DNA of 64,000 bases from Anodontia alba. Taxonomy: Eukaryota; Mollusca; Bivalvia; Lucinida; Lucinidae. Position numbers and translations under genes: made by a program. The notes beneath the pieces are model-generated. The model was not told the DNA's origin. It did not search any database and saw only the letters and a list, made by a program, of their open reading frames with translations. Numbering within the stretch: the first letter of the stretch is position 1; every line of letters begins with the position of its first letter. Positions 45,485-56,760 of the stretch are shown here, piece by piece. The stretch is from positions 39,597,070 to 39,661,069 of the forward strand of contig OZ024826.1 in assembly GCA_964016985.1 (NCBI GenBank), given 5' to 3'.

Positions 45485-48400
45485 CTACATGTAAAAAAAA
45501 TCTTGTTGTTTCATTATATGTTCATTAAATAAATGCTCATCAGACAGATCAGAATTATGCACGCTGTCATCAGGTTTAGTTACATTATTAGCTGGTAGGG
45601 CATTCTTGTTATCAACATTTTTTATATTCTCAGACACAACAGACTTTTCCACTGAAGAATTTTGACCAGATGGTTCAGTTTCAACTTTATGATTCAGTGC
45701 ATTTGTTAACATTCCCTGACTTTCTGATCCAATATTAGATGGTCCATTTGCATTTGTCACTTTACTGGGGGTCATGTCTTGAATGGAAGAAGTATTTGAT
45801 GCCTGCAATTCAGCAATTCGATTAATGGTTTCTGATATATGATCAGCTATTTCAAGTTGTTCTGTACTCAAGTTACCGGATTTATCTTCTATACTGTCCT
45901 TCATGATTTTTTCGCAACTGACAACAACACTCCTCATGGAATTTTTGACGTCTTCATCAACTGAAGTGTTTCCTACTAAAGCCTGTGCTTTTTCAACAGT
46001 GCTTTTAATGATCTCTGTTACACTACTTGTGATGTCAACATCTCCTGATGTTTTATCTGAAGTTTTTTCATCAGTTGTTGATTTCTCACTGCCTGAAACG
46101 CTATCATCTGTGGAGTCTTTATCAACATTTTCAGCATTTCCTGAAGCATTTATAGGAATACCATCAAGGATGTTATTATCAACAGTTCCTTTTTCAATTT
46201 CACCATTAACACTACCAGCAAGAATATTGTGATCATTAGACTTTTTCATACTTTCAACAAGACCAGTTTCTGCTTCAGAATGAATGGTCAAGTGTCTCTT
46301 CAAACTTCCTGACTGATTAAAGGACTTGCTGCAGATGTAACAAACATGCTTCTTTTCCCCAGTATGTATGGATTTGTGTCGTCTGAAATTTGAATGCTGT
46401 TTAAATTGTTTCCCGCAAGTCTCACATTTGTATGGATTTTCACCAGTATGAACACGCATGTGTTCTTTGAGACTGGAGGACAAACCGAACTCTTTTCCAC
46501 ATATGACACAAATATGAGGTTTTATTCCAGTATGTATGGTCATGTGTCTCTTTAAATTGGAGGAGAGGTTGAAGAGTTTACCACATGCCTGACAACTAAA
46601 TGGCTTCACACCCGTATGGACAAGCATATGAGCTCTTAGATTTGATACCCGATTGAACTGTTTTAAGCAGAATGTACAACCAAATGGAGTCTCTCCAGAA
46701 TGTATTTTTCTGTGGGCTGTTAGGTAGGATTTGATACTAAACTGTTTATCACAAAGGTCACAGGCATAGGCTTTCTCACCAGTATGTACCAGCAGATGAC
46801 GTCTTAAACTATTTGAACGATTGTATTGCTTGAAACATATCTCACAACTGTATACCTTCTTCCCCGTTTCTGCATCTATTAAAGGCTTAATCTCAAAAGA
46901 CTGTATTAAACTACGTCGAATGGAAGTTTCAGGCAAAGTTGTTGAATCCAAGCTGGGTATTGGAACTGTGAATGTCTTCCCATCAATTACATAACTGTAT
47001 GTACTTGGCTGAGCTGGGCTTTTATCAGTGCTTGTACCAGATGCACCAGAAATTATAGAAATTTCTCTTTTGATGTTTATTAGCTGTGAAATTTCTTCGT
47101 CAACTTTCCTTTCCAAATCTGTAAGGTAACTGGTTTTTGGCCCAGTTTTCGAATCACCAGGTACCTCATTTTCACTTTGTGATTCATTTTCATTCGGTGA
47201 CTGGATTTCAGTATTTTCATCATTTTTACTGTTTTGTTCATTGGGTAGAAAGTAATTATTTTGCTTCAACTTTTCACAAATAGCTTCAACCATATCTGAT
47301 ACATTAGCATCTGTAGGTAGTTTTGATTCATTGCTAAGATCAGGATTGCTTGCACTGTCATAAACTGATTCAAGATTCGAAACTGGATTTGGCAGTTTAT
47401 CTTGCTCATTAACTTTTGAATTCTCCTTCATAATATTAGCCAGTGAATTCCCTGTGGTTAATTTACTGCTTTCACTCGTATACTGTGCTTTCTGTTTCTG
47501 ACTGTCACTGAGGTAATTAAGCATATAAGGCTTAAATAAACTTAATCCTGCTGCATTAGGAAGTAAACTTGGATGTTTAGTCATAAGCTTTTGGACAGCA
47601 GACTTCTGCTGGTCAGTTTCATTCTCTGACTGAAGTAGATTTGCAGACTTGCTAACATGTAGCTGATTATTAACTTTGGTGCTGTTTGGCAGTGCCTGCA
47701 GAAGACTTGCAGATTTACTATTATGTAGCTGACTATTAACTTGACTGCTGTTTGATACACTGGTTTTAGCTGGGCTATCAGTCTTCTGATTGTTCATGGA
47801 CTGATGGAGAGCCTGCATATGGATATTAGCTTGCTTTTCCTTCTCATGAACACCCATATGAACTTTCATATTTGCCAATCGATTAAATTGCTTATTACAA
47901 ACTGTACAAGTAAAAGGCAGTCCACCAGTGTGCATTTTCAGGTGTTCTGTTAAGTATGACATCAGGGCGAATTTTTTGTCACAGTATGTACAGGCATGGG
48001 GTTTCTCCCCTGTGTGCAATATTAAATGTCGTTTGAGACTGTTACCACGATTGTACTGCTTGGAGCAAAGATGACATTTGAATGGTTTATCTTCAACATC
48101 ATGTACAGATCCAGTACTATCCTTACTAGTCTCACTACTGTTCTCTTTATCTTTCTCAGATGCTGTATTATTATTCAGAGAATTAGATGGTCCTGTGCCC
48201 ATATCTAATGCTACTGTATACTTCTGACCATCAACCTCATATGTGTAAGTATTTGTCTCCTTATGCATTTCCATATGTTTCTCGAGCTCTTCTGAAACCT
48301 TGAACTGTTCATTACAGAATCCACAGGACACAAGTTGCTTTTCCTCTTCTTTACATTCTCCTGAAGCCATGCGCTCCTCAACTTCTTCTATTAGTTCAGT

Positions 48401-50683
48401 CTTAATATACATTTCTGTATCAAATTGCTCACCTTCATCTATGCTTTTTTCTTCTTCTGGTTCATCAGCAAGTACATCCATGTCTTTGCTATTCATCTGT
48501 TTTAAATTTTCAAACTTTTCCCTGGCACTAGACATTAATGTTTGTACACATTCATCAGTTTCTCTGAATTCTTCATCTTGGTCATAAGTCTCAGTTTCAT
48601 TGTCTTCTTTAAATCGTTTCTGGGTATTATCAAGTTCATCTTCATTTTCTAGGGACCGCTTTCCATCCTGTTTATCTTCAATCTCTGTTTTTATTTGTGT
48701 ACTTTGTTTTAACATGTTTTTTTCTAATAAATCAACAGACATATCCTTACTTTTATTCTGTTCATATTTTTCATCCAAATTCAACATTCTGTCCACAACG
48801 TGTACAGGCAAATGCATCTTAAGGCTGTTCATACTACTAAATTTTTTATCACAAAAAGTGCAGTTAAAAGTTTCTTTTTTATGAATTTTCATATGTGTTG
48901 TCAAGTATGAACGTAAAGTAAATCGCTTTCCACAGACTTCACATTCATGTGGCTTCTCTCCAGAATGTGTCAGTGAATGTCTTTTTAAACTTCGCGGACA
49001 ACGATATTGCTTGCTACATATATTACAACTGTACAGTAAAGTATTTGGTTCACTGTCCGATTTACTACTGCTTTCTTTTCCCAAGTCTTCAACACTGTCG
49101 AAAGCAGTATTTTTGATCTCTGGTTGCAGCTTTTCATTTTTCAAGAACATGGCACAAGGGTCTATATCTAATGAAATGTTGTACTTCTGTCCATCCACTT
49201 CATATGAGGAATCCATTTTATTTGTATTAGTGTCTTTCTCTACCTCCGAATTATTATTTTCATTTTCATTGTCACTGCAAACAACACTGCAAATAATAAT
49301 CTCTTCTTCATCGGATGACTTAGGTTCCTTACTGTCTTTCTCTCTTAAATCTTGATTATACACAGGTTGGTCAGTTTTCAACTCTCCTTTTACTGGACTA
49401 CATTCTTTACTTTTTAAACCCTGATTTGACATATCTTGGGCAGTTTTAAACTCTCCACTTTTTGGATAGCTGTCTTTACTTCTTAGATCTTGATTTGACA
49501 TATCTTGGGCAGTTTTAAACCCTACTGATTCTGGATAGTAGTCTTTATCTCTTAGATCTTGACTAGACGTATCTTGAGCAGCTTCGAACCTGTCAATTTT
49601 TGGATAGAAGTCCTTCCCTCTTAAATCCTGAGTTGATGGATTTTGAATAGTTTTAAACCCATCTCTGTCCGGATAGTAGTCTTTACCTCTTAAATCTTGG
49701 CTTGACATATCTTGGGCAGCGCTGAAAACTCCTCTTTCTTGATAGTAGTTTTCACCTCTTAAATCTTGATTTGACATATCTTGGGTAGTTTTGAATCCTC
49801 CTCCGTCTTGATAAAAGTTTTTACCTCTTAAATCTTGATTTGACATGTCTTGGGTAGTTTGGAACCCTCCTCTTTCTGGATAGTAGTCTTTACCCCTTAA
49901 GCCTTGATTTGACATACCTTGGATGGTATTGAAGCCTCCTCTTTCTTGATAGTAGTCTTTACCCCTTACATCTTGATTTGATATATCTTGGGAAGACTGG
50001 AATCCTCCTCTGTCTGGATAGTACTCTTTACCTCTTAAATCTTGGTTTGACATATCTTGGGCAGTTTGGAACCCTCCTCTTTCTGGATAGTAGTCTTTAC
50101 CACTTAAATCTTGAACTGACATATCCTGGACAGTATTGAAACCTCCTCTTTCTTGATAATAGTCTTTACTTCTTATATCTTGATTTGACATATCTTGGGT
50201 ATTTTGGAACCCTCCTCTTTCTGGATAGTAAGCAGTTCCTCTTAAATCTTGACTGGACATATCTTGGACTGTATTGAACCCTCCTCTTTCTTGATAATAG
50301 TCTTCACCTCTTAAAGTTTGGTTTGACATATCTTGGGCGGTTTGGAACCCTCCTCTTTCTGGATAGTAGTCAGTACCTCTAAAATCTTGATTATACATAT
50401 TAGGGGCCGTTCTGAATCTGAATCCTCCTGTTTCTGGATAGCAGGCTTTATCACGTAAGTCTTGATTAAACATATCTTGGCCAGTTTTGAACCTTCCCAT
50501 TTCCGGATAACCATCTTTACCTCTTAAATCCTGATTATAGATCCCATGGCCAGTTCCAAACCCTCCTGTCTCTGCATAGCTGTCTTTACCTCTTAAATCT
50601 TGACTAAACATGTATGGGGAAGTTTTGAAATCTCCTCTTTCAGGATATTCTTCTTTTACTTTAGCAAAGGGATTCTGCTCCAT
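45485..50683 (-). CDS. Large C2H2 zinc-finger protein with N-terminal 23-residue repeats
   Basis: An unbroken 1732-codon ORF. The start at 50683 has a good context (GGACATGG) and an in-frame TGA four codons upstream, so the coding region is probably one complete exon. Residues about 12-450 are 19 tandem repeats of 23 residues built on YYPERGGFQTAQDMSNQDLR. An acidic, Asn-rich linker follows. Fourteen C2H2 fingers lie in clusters of 3 (about 549-626), 1 (783-805), 3 (866-943) and 7 (1276-1466). A motif [YS]YxVDGQKY-x-[VI] precedes the first and third clusters, and a related SYVIDGKTF precedes the last. TGEKP-type linkers join many fingers, which is typical of sequence-specific nuclear DNA binding; transcription regulation is inferred. 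The remaining 265 residues are Ser/Thr/Asp-rich and probably disordered. The 23-residue repeat family is not one I recognise. An untranslated 5' exon is possible. Confidence 0.93.
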   Translation of the reverse strand: MEQNPFAKVKEEYPERGDFKTSPYMFSQDLRGKDSYAETGGFGTGHGIYNQDLRGKDGYPEMGRFKTGQDMFNQDLRDKACYPETGGFRFRTAPNMYNQDFRGTDYYPERGGFQTAQDMSNQTLRGEDYYQERGGFNTVQDMSSQDLRGTAYYPERGGFQNTQDMSNQDIRSKDYYQERGGFNTVQDMSVQDLSGKDYYPERGGFQTAQDMSNQDLRGKEYYPDRGGFQSSQDISNQDVRGKDYYQERGGFNTIQGMSNQGLRGKDYYPERGGFQTTQDMSNQDLRGKNFYQDGGGFKTTQDMSNQDLRGENYYQERGVFSAAQDMSSQDLRGKDYYPDRDGFKTIQNPSTQDLRGKDFYPKIDRFEAAQDTSSQDLRDKDYYPESVGFKTAQDMSNQDLRSKDSYPKSGEFKTAQDMSNQGLKSKECSPVKGELKTDQPVYNQDLREKDSKEPKSSDEEEIIICSVVCSDNENENNNSEVEKDTNTNKMDSSYEVDGQKYNISLDIDPCAMFLKNEKLQPEIKNTAFDSVEDLGKESSSKSDSEPNTLLYSCNICSKQYRCPRSLKRHSLTHSGEKPHECEVCGKRFTLRSYLTTHMKIHKKETFNCTFCDKKFSSMNSLKMHLPVHVVDRMLNLDEKYEQNKSKDMSVDLLEKNMLKQSTQIKTEIEDKQDGKRSLENEDELDNTQKRFKEDNETETYDQDEEFRETDECVQTLMSSAREKFENLKQMNSKDMDVLADEPEEEKSIDEGEQFDTEMYIKTELIEEVEERMASGECKEEEKQLVSCGFCNEQFKVSEELEKHMEMHKETNTYTYEVDGQKYTVALDMGTGPSNSLNNNTASEKDKENSSETSKDSTGSVHDVEDKPFKCHLCSKQYNRGNSLKRHLILHTGEKPHACTYCDKKFALMSYLTEHLKMHTGGLPFTCTVCNKQFNRLANMKVHMGVHEKEKQANIHMQALHQSMNNQKTDSPAKTSVSNSSQVNSQLHNSKSASLLQALPNSTKVNNQLHVSKSANLLQSENETDQQKSAVQKLMTKHPSLLPNAAGLSLFKPYMLNYLSDSQKQKAQYTSESSKLTTGNSLANIMKENSKVNEQDKLPNPVSNLESVYDSASNPDLSNESKLPTDANVSDMVEAICEKLKQNNYFLPNEQNSKNDENTEIQSPNENESQSENEVPGDSKTGPKTSYLTDLERKVDEEISQLINIKREISIISGASGTSTDKSPAQPSTYSYVIDGKTFTVPIPSLDSTTLPETSIRRSLIQSFEIKPLIDAETGKKVYSCEICFKQYNRSNSLRRHLLVHTGEKAYACDLCDKQFSIKSYLTAHRKIHSGETPFGCTFCLKQFNRVSNLRAHMLVHTGVKPFSCQACGKLFNLSSNLKRHMTIHTGIKPHICVICGKEFGLSSSLKEHMRVHTGENPYKCETCGKQFKQHSNFRRHKSIHTGEKKHVCYICSKSFNQSGSLKRHLTIHSEAETGLVESMKKSNDHNILAGSVNGEIEKGTVDNNILDGIPINASGNAENVDKDSTDDSVSGSEKSTTDEKTSDKTSGDVDITSSVTEIIKSTVEKAQALVGNTSVDEDVKNSMRSVVVSCEKIMKDSIEDKSGNLSTEQLEIADHISETINRIAELQASNTSSIQDMTPSKVTNANGPSNIGSESQGMLTNALNHKVETEPSGQNSSVEKSVVSENIKNVDNKNALPANNVTKPDDSVHNSDLSDEHLFNEHIMKQQDFFYM
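49330..50650 (-). repeat. 69-bp coding minisatellite
   Basis: Nineteen in-frame 69-bp units encode the N-terminal repeats. Most follow P/Q alternation (YYPERGG then YYQERGG), showing a dimer of 138 bp as a higher-order unit. All units keep the reading frame and nearly all keep the QDLR motif, so selection on the protein is likely. Units at the array's edges are more diverged. Confidence 0.92.
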
Positions 50684-51600
50684 GTCCTGGTTTCAATTGC
50701 TTTTCTTGGTTCCTTGTTTTATTGCAAAAGATGTCTCAGGCTTATAATATATTTAACAATGATGTTTTCAATTATAATATTTTTCAAGCTTCTTAAGCCA
50801 CATTTAGTTTACCATTGTATACAACATTAAGGATATTTTGTTAGTCTTATCTTTTGATATTATCAAACTAAATTTACATCAGTTTCATTCAGTGTATTTT
50901 AATTTCTTTCTCAATATATCCAACCAGTATAATTCATTTCCTACTAAAATGGAATGTGACCTCAGCAGTTCCTTTCAAAGACTATGGCACTATGTCAGCT
51001 AAAATCCATTTGGAATGTATTATGATGAGACTCAAGAATGTGGTAGTATCTTCCAAAAACAGTATGTATAGAAGAGATGGGTCAGCATCTATACTATGGA
51101 GAATTTTGGTTCTCAATGATCTTCACCTCTCTAATTTTTCCTGCAAAATGTACAGAACAAATATTTCATTTATATACAATGTAAGTACAGTAAATGTCCT
51201 AAAATTTCAAACACAAAAGTTTCTGACAAAGGGCCTACACAAACACTGCAGACAGAGATCAGACATCTCCTTCAGACACAGTCTGATCAGTGCACACACT
51301 TTTTGTCATTCCACTAATTATTTTAAGAAACAAGTGCATAAAAACAAACTTAAACATGAAAAAGTGAGGAATAAAGTGTTGAAATTTCAGGACATTTTCT
51401 CTAGTTTTGTACATGTTTATGCACAAGACAAAACAAGAACTTTTCTTTAAATTAGCCATTTATAAATTATTTGGTGCTTTAGAATGACAAACAAACATTC
51501 CTTTGACTAAATGTGAAGATGATGACATTTTACATCTTTTTTGACTTCATTTAGTTCAGTCACCTTAAGACGACATTGATCGTGAAGATGATTATTTGAT
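50684..51600. other. Upstream flank of the zinc-finger gene
   Basis: A/T-rich sequence expected to hold its 5' UTR and promoter; no TATA box or initiator can be argued. A decayed core palindrome (CAAACACTGCAGACAGAGATC and TCTGATCAGTGCACACAC) is at 51239-51300. Confidence 0.4.
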
Positions 51601-51639
51601 TTTACAAGACAAAAGGAGGCTGCAGGGAGGAATAATATA

Positions 51640-52030
51640 TAATTTTGGATGAACATCTTCCATAGCAATCCATGCAAGGATTTAGAAATTAACAGATCTT
51701 AAAAATAGCCATCAGAGGAGATGGCAAATCTAATATGATTTTGGATGAACATCTTCCATAGCTGCTATCTGTATACCAAATATAAATAGTATGATTTGAA
51801 AAGTAGCTGAGTAAATAAAAGATCTTAAGAACTTTAAGGTAAAACTTTAACACAAAATTTCTAAGTCCGTGACCTTGACCTCTAGGTTATAGGGCTGGGA
51901 TAGTGCTGAATAAAAGTTTGGAGTAATATCTATAATCATGCCAAATAGAAAGTAAATCTATGCAAGGATTTAGAAATTAACGTATCTTAAAAATAGCCAT
52001 CAGAGGAGATGGGAAATCCCCCGACCAAGC
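51640..52030. repeat. Partial TGACCTTGACCT satellite units
   Basis: CAAGGATTTAGAAATTAAC occurs at about 51673 and 51963; TGACCTTGACCTC is at 51870. Units match the 168-bp array at 56.7-57.2 and 59.2-59.5 kb. Confidence 0.75.
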
Positions 52031-52430
52031 CATCATTTCTAAATTTAGTGTATTTTAATTGATATCATCGAAATATTGAAAAAGGGCAAAGTAAAAAGAT
52101 GCAAAGATAGTATGGAATGTGACCAAAATTATAAGTGAAAACAATAATAGGTGTACTGTTAATGATTTTATTTTTGCGCGTTCTTTTATTTTTAATTTTT
52201 TTTTTTATTTTTGTCAAAATCATCTTATAGCTACTTCTAATGTGAAAATTTTTACAGGATACACAATATTTGCAAATGCTTTGAATTTGTGAGTGCACAT
52301 ATTCAGAAATAATAGCAAAAATAAATGCTATGTAAATTTAAAGGAACTTGCTGCATGTTTATTGGGGTAAATAATTAACAGAGTAAAAGTTGTCCTTCTT
52401 GCATGCTACACACCTTCTTGACCTGATATA
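52031..52430. other. Nothing recognised
   Basis: A/T-rich; a T-run at 52186-52215. No supported feature. Confidence 0.35.
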
Positions 52431-53389
52431 CATGTATGTCCCTAACAAAAATTATCAAGTTATCTCAAACAGTATGGGATTTATGGCTTGCACAAGATTT
52501 CAGCATCAGGGGAGATAAGTACATAATGGAGAAAGTGAGAGTACACTTGAACACAACATGCCTACTGGTCCTTAGCTATGCCTCTACCAATCATTAACAA
52601 AGTATTTCAAACCACATACTCAAGAACTTGGTTTAGAAATTCATTCAGGGGAGGTAACTAGAAAACAACCACAGCATAGGTTGTCTCTCTTGCATGTGAC
52701 ACACCTACTGGTCATTTCCAATGCCTCTACCAAACATTATCAAAATATATCTAAGGGTATTAAAGTTATGGAGCGCACAAGATTTTGGCTTCAGGGGAGA
52801 TAACTACATAACGAAGAAGAGTTGTCTCTCTTGCAGGTGACATGCCTACTGGTCCTCCTCTTCATTACTATCAAATATTATCATATTATCTCAAACAGTA
52901 TGGGAGTTATGGACTGCACAAGATTTGGGCTTCAGGGGAGACAACTACATAATGAAGAAAGTGAGTGTTGTCTCTCTTGCACACGACATGCCTACTGGTC
53001 CTCTTCATTTCTACCAAACATTATCAAAATATGTCTAAGGGTATCAAAGTTATGGAGTGCACAATATTTTGGCTTCAGGGTAGATAACTACATAATGAAG
53101 AAAGTGAGAGTTGGCTCTCCTGCACAAGACACGCCTACTGGTCCTCCTCTTCATTTCTATCAAATATTATCATATTACCTCAAACAGTATGGGAGTTATT
53201 GCCTGCATAAGATTTTAGCTGCAGGGGAGATAACAAAGACAGTGAGAGTTGTCTCTCTTGCATGTGACATGCTTACTGGTCCTCCTCTTCATTCATACCA
53301 AATATTACCAAAATTTGTCTAAGGGTATCAAAGTTATGGAATGCACAAGGATGAGTACAATTTCTGCTTCAGGGCAGATAACTACATAA
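52431..53389 (+). repeat. 145-bp satellite, first block
   Basis: About seven units with GCCTACTGGTCCTCCTCTTC, CTCAAACAGTATGGGAGTTATG or ATGTCTAAGGGTATCAAAG, and TTCAGGGGAGATAACTACAT. The two middle versions tend to alternate, giving a dimer near 290 bp. The ORF 52822-53322 merely follows the periodicity. Confidence 0.88.
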
Positions 53390-55197
53390 CTAGAGGCCCA
53401 AATCGCTCACCTGGATTAGGCTGGTCATGATATGTTACACTGTGCTATGGTGGCCATCTTTGCTATCAGATCCGATTGCCTTTAGCAATTCAGAATCTGA
53501 CGTTGTTTGAAGAGTGTCAAGACTGCCACTATGGCCACCATCTCAGATACTGGAACTGAATGATACAGCAATTCTGAAACTCCATGTCACCCCGATGCCT
53601 CCCATCAAGTTTCGCCTCAACCTGACTTACTGTTTGGGAGGAGATATGGTTTGAAGAATTTCAAGATGGCAGCCATCTTGGACATTGGAATAGATGGACT
53701 TTAGCAAATCTGAATTTCCATAACACCCCAATGCATCCCTTCATGTTTAAGCTCAATCAGACTTACCGTTCTGTAGCAGATGTGATATGAAAATTTTCAA
53801 GACGGCTGTCATGGTGGCCATCTTGGATATCAGAACAGAACCATTTTAGCAATCCTAAATCTCCATGATGCCCTGATGCCTTCCACTGTTTCCATTCGAT
53901 ACGATTTACTGTTTGGGAGCAGATAACAACTGAAGACTTTCAAGATGGCCAGAAGAGATGTTGTTTGAAAATTTTCAAGATGGCTGATATGGCAGCCATC
54001 TTGGATATTGGAATGGAATGATTTTAGCAATTCTTAATCTCCATGTGGCCCCAATGCCTCCCACCAAGTTTGGGCTCAATCTGACTTAGGGTTCGGAAGC
54101 AGATGTGGTTTCAAGATTTTCAAGATGGCCGCCCAAGTAGCCATCTTGGATAGCCAAACGGAAAGGTTTAAGCAATTCTGAATCTCTATGTTGCTCTAAT
54201 GCTTCCCATCAAGTTTCCGCTCAATCCAACTTACAGTTTGGGAGGAGATGTCATTTGAAGAATTCAATATGGCTGCCATGGCAGCCATCTTTGATATCAG
54301 AATATAAATTTTTTAGCAATTCTGAATCTCTATGTCGCTCCGATGCCTCCTATCAAGTTTTGGCTCAATCTGACCTACGGTTTGAGAGGAGATGTCATTT
54401 GAAGAATTTCAAGATGGCCGCCATGGCAGCTATCTTGGCAACTGGAATGGAATGGTTTTAGCAATTCTGAATCTCTGTGTCACTAATGCTTCCCATCAAG
54501 TTTTGGCTCAATCCAACTTAAGGTTTGGGAGGAGATGTCGTCTGAAGAATTTCAAGATGGCCACCATGGCAGCCATCTTGATTATCGGAACGGAACGATT
54601 TTAGCAATTCTGAATCTCTCTAACACTCCAATAGTTTTGGCTCAACCTGACTTACAGTTTGGGAGGAGATGTCGTTTGAAGAATTTCAAGATGGCCACCA
54701 TGGCGGCCATTTTGGATATCGTAATGGATCGATTTTAGCAATTCTGAATCTTTGTGTCACTGTGATGCTTCCCATCAAGTTTCAGCTCAACCGGACTTAC
54801 GGTTTAGAAGGATATGTCGTTTGCAGAATTTTATGATGGCCGCCATGGCGGCCATCTTCCATACTGGAACGGAACGATTTTAGGAATTCTGAATCTCTGT
54901 AACACTCCAATGCCTCCCATCAAGTTTCAGCTCAATCAGACTTACAGTTTGGGAGGAGATGTTGTTTGAAGAATTTCAAAATGGCCGTCACGGCGGCCAT
55001 CTTTGATATTGTAACGGAACGATTTTACCAATTCTGAATCTCCATGTTGCCACATTGCCTCCCACTGTTTCACCTCAATCCGACTTACCATTCAGGAGGA
55101 GATTTCAAAAACATGAAAGGTTAACGACAGACAGACGGATGACAGACAACATGCCACGGCATAAGCAGACCTGGAGCAAAGCTCCAGGTGAGCTAAT
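53390..55197 (+). mobile_element. Satellite-carrying element, Helitron-like 3' end
   Basis: Inserted in the 145-bp array. It begins CTAGAGGCCCAAATCGCTCA and ends with the perfect hairpin ACCTGGAGC-AAA-GCTCCAGGT (55169-55189) followed by GAGCTAAT. A 3' hairpin followed by CTRRT (here CTAAT) is typical of Helitrons, though a standard 5' TC end was not found. The body is a tandem array of about 141-bp units. Bivalve elements of the pearl type also carry a central tandem array. No protein is encoded. Confidence 0.7.
53640..55100 (+). repeat. 141-bp satellite with paired YY1-like motifs
   Basis: About 10 units, each with CAAGATGGCCGCCATGG and its near-complement GCCATCTTGGATAT, then CGATTTTAGCAATTCTGAATC and CATCAAGTTTTGGCTCAATC. 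The palindromic ATGGCGGCCAT segment is the best-conserved part. Confidence 0.9.
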
Positions 55198-56115
55198 AAA
55201 TAAAGTGGGAGATGTCTCTCTTGCACGTGACATGCCTACTGGTCATCCTCTTCATCCCTGCCAAATATTATCAAATTATCTCAAACAATATGGGAGTTAT
55301 GGCCTGCATAAGATTTCAGCTTCAGGGGAGATAACTGCATAATGAAGACAGTGAGAGTTGTCTCTCTTGCACGCCACTGGCCTACAGGTCCTCTTCTTCA
55401 TTCCCACTAAATATTACCAAAATATGTCTAAGGGTATCAAAGTTATGGAGCGCACAAGGATGAGTCTACAATTACTGCTTCAGGGGAGATAACTACATAA
55501 TGATGTGAGTGTTGTCTCTCTTGCATGTGACACACCTACTGGTCCTCCTCTTTATCCTTACCAAATATTATATTATCAAATTATCTCAAACAGTATGGGA
55601 ATTATGGCCTGCGCAAGATTTCGGCTTCAGGGGAGATAACTACATAACGAAGACAGTAAGAGTTGTCTCTCTTGCATGCAACATGCCTACTGGTCCCCCC
55701 CTTCGTTCCTAGCAAATATTACCAAAATATGTCTAAGGGTGTCAAAGTTATGGAGCACACAAGGACGAGTCTACAATTTCTGCTTCAGGGGAGATAACTA
55801 CATAATGAATACAGTGAGAGTTGTCTCTCTTGCACGTGACACACCTACTGGTCCTCCTCTTCATCCCTACCAAATATTATCAAATTATCTCAAACAGTAT
55901 GGGAGTTATGGCCTGCACAAAATTTCGGCTTCAAGGGAGATAACTACATTACAAGATAGTGAGAGTCATCTCTCTTGCACACTACACACCTACTGGTCCT
56001 CCTCTACATTCCTACCAAATATTATTGAAATATGTCTAAGGGTGTCAAAGTTATGGAGTGCACAAGGATGCGTCTACGGACGGACGGAAGGATGGACGAA
56101 CCCATGAAATGGGGG
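55198..56115 (+). repeat. 145-bp satellite, second block
   Basis: The same units as 52431-53389 resume after the inserted element, ending ACAAGGATGCGTCTACGGACGG and a short GGACGGA run near 56080. Confidence 0.88.
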
Positions 56116-56760
56116 TTATGTGATGGCTATTTTAAGTGACGTTTCTCCAAATTTTTACATGACTTTTCAAATGTTCTAATGAAATGGTAGTTATGAGATA
56201 TTGTCCAAATTTAAAGTGACCCATTAAAACTTTGATTGTAAATCAGTGATTTTTTTACCTGCGCATCCCGAGTCCCGTACTCACATTTTTGCTTTGGGAC
56301 TCACATTTTAAATCTCAGCGAGTCCCAGGACTCACAAAGTTATAGAAGAAAATTCTGTAATGGACGCAATAATTTTCTAGTAGGACTCACTTTATACAGC
56401 CCAAGCAAGTGCTGGGACGCATAGGTATAAAATTGTAAATAAATCACTGGTAAATACAGACATAATAAGTCAAGTGCATTGATACTATTATTTAAATCAA
56501 TGGTCACTTAAATTATTGAATGGATCACAGTCACATAAATGCATGAACAGGAGCCACATAAGAACCTTAAGTCACATATTTTTTTTAGACAAGCATCATA
56601 TAAATTATTGACGGATGTCCATATGAAGGACAAAGATACCTATATGATTTATGTGACTCTTCTCCATTGGTGGAGTAGTTACATAACATGTATTTCGGCA
56701 TGAACAACAAAAAGCTTTTTAAGTGACGGTCACTTAAAAAGAAACAGTCACCTTGACCTT
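56116..56760. mobile_element. Possible larger element with AAGTGACG ends
   Basis: TTTTAAGTGACGTTTCTCC near 56131 and TTTTTAAGTGACGGTCACTT near 56717 could be termini, with a smaller element inside. Boundaries and class are uncertain. Confidence 0.4.
56244..56449. mobile_element. 206-bp TIR element, hAT-like
   Basis: CAGTGATTTTTTTACC left and its inverse AAATAAATCACTG right, flanked by GTAAAT at 56238-56243 and 56450-56455. CAGTG termini fit hAT-type MITEs, though the duplication is 6 rather than 8 bp. It contains GACTCAC and GAGTCC repeats. Confidence 0.75.

Noticed and set aside
52822..53322. 166-residue ORF, and similar ones at 55509-56107
   Set aside because: Made of the 145-bp satellite (LARDMPTGPPLHPYQI recurs each unit); periodic readthrough only.
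54255..54738. Three ORFs with FEEFQDG and MAAMAAIL-type phrases
   Set aside because: Translation of the 141-bp satellite with its palindromic ATGGCGGCCAT; no evidence of coding.
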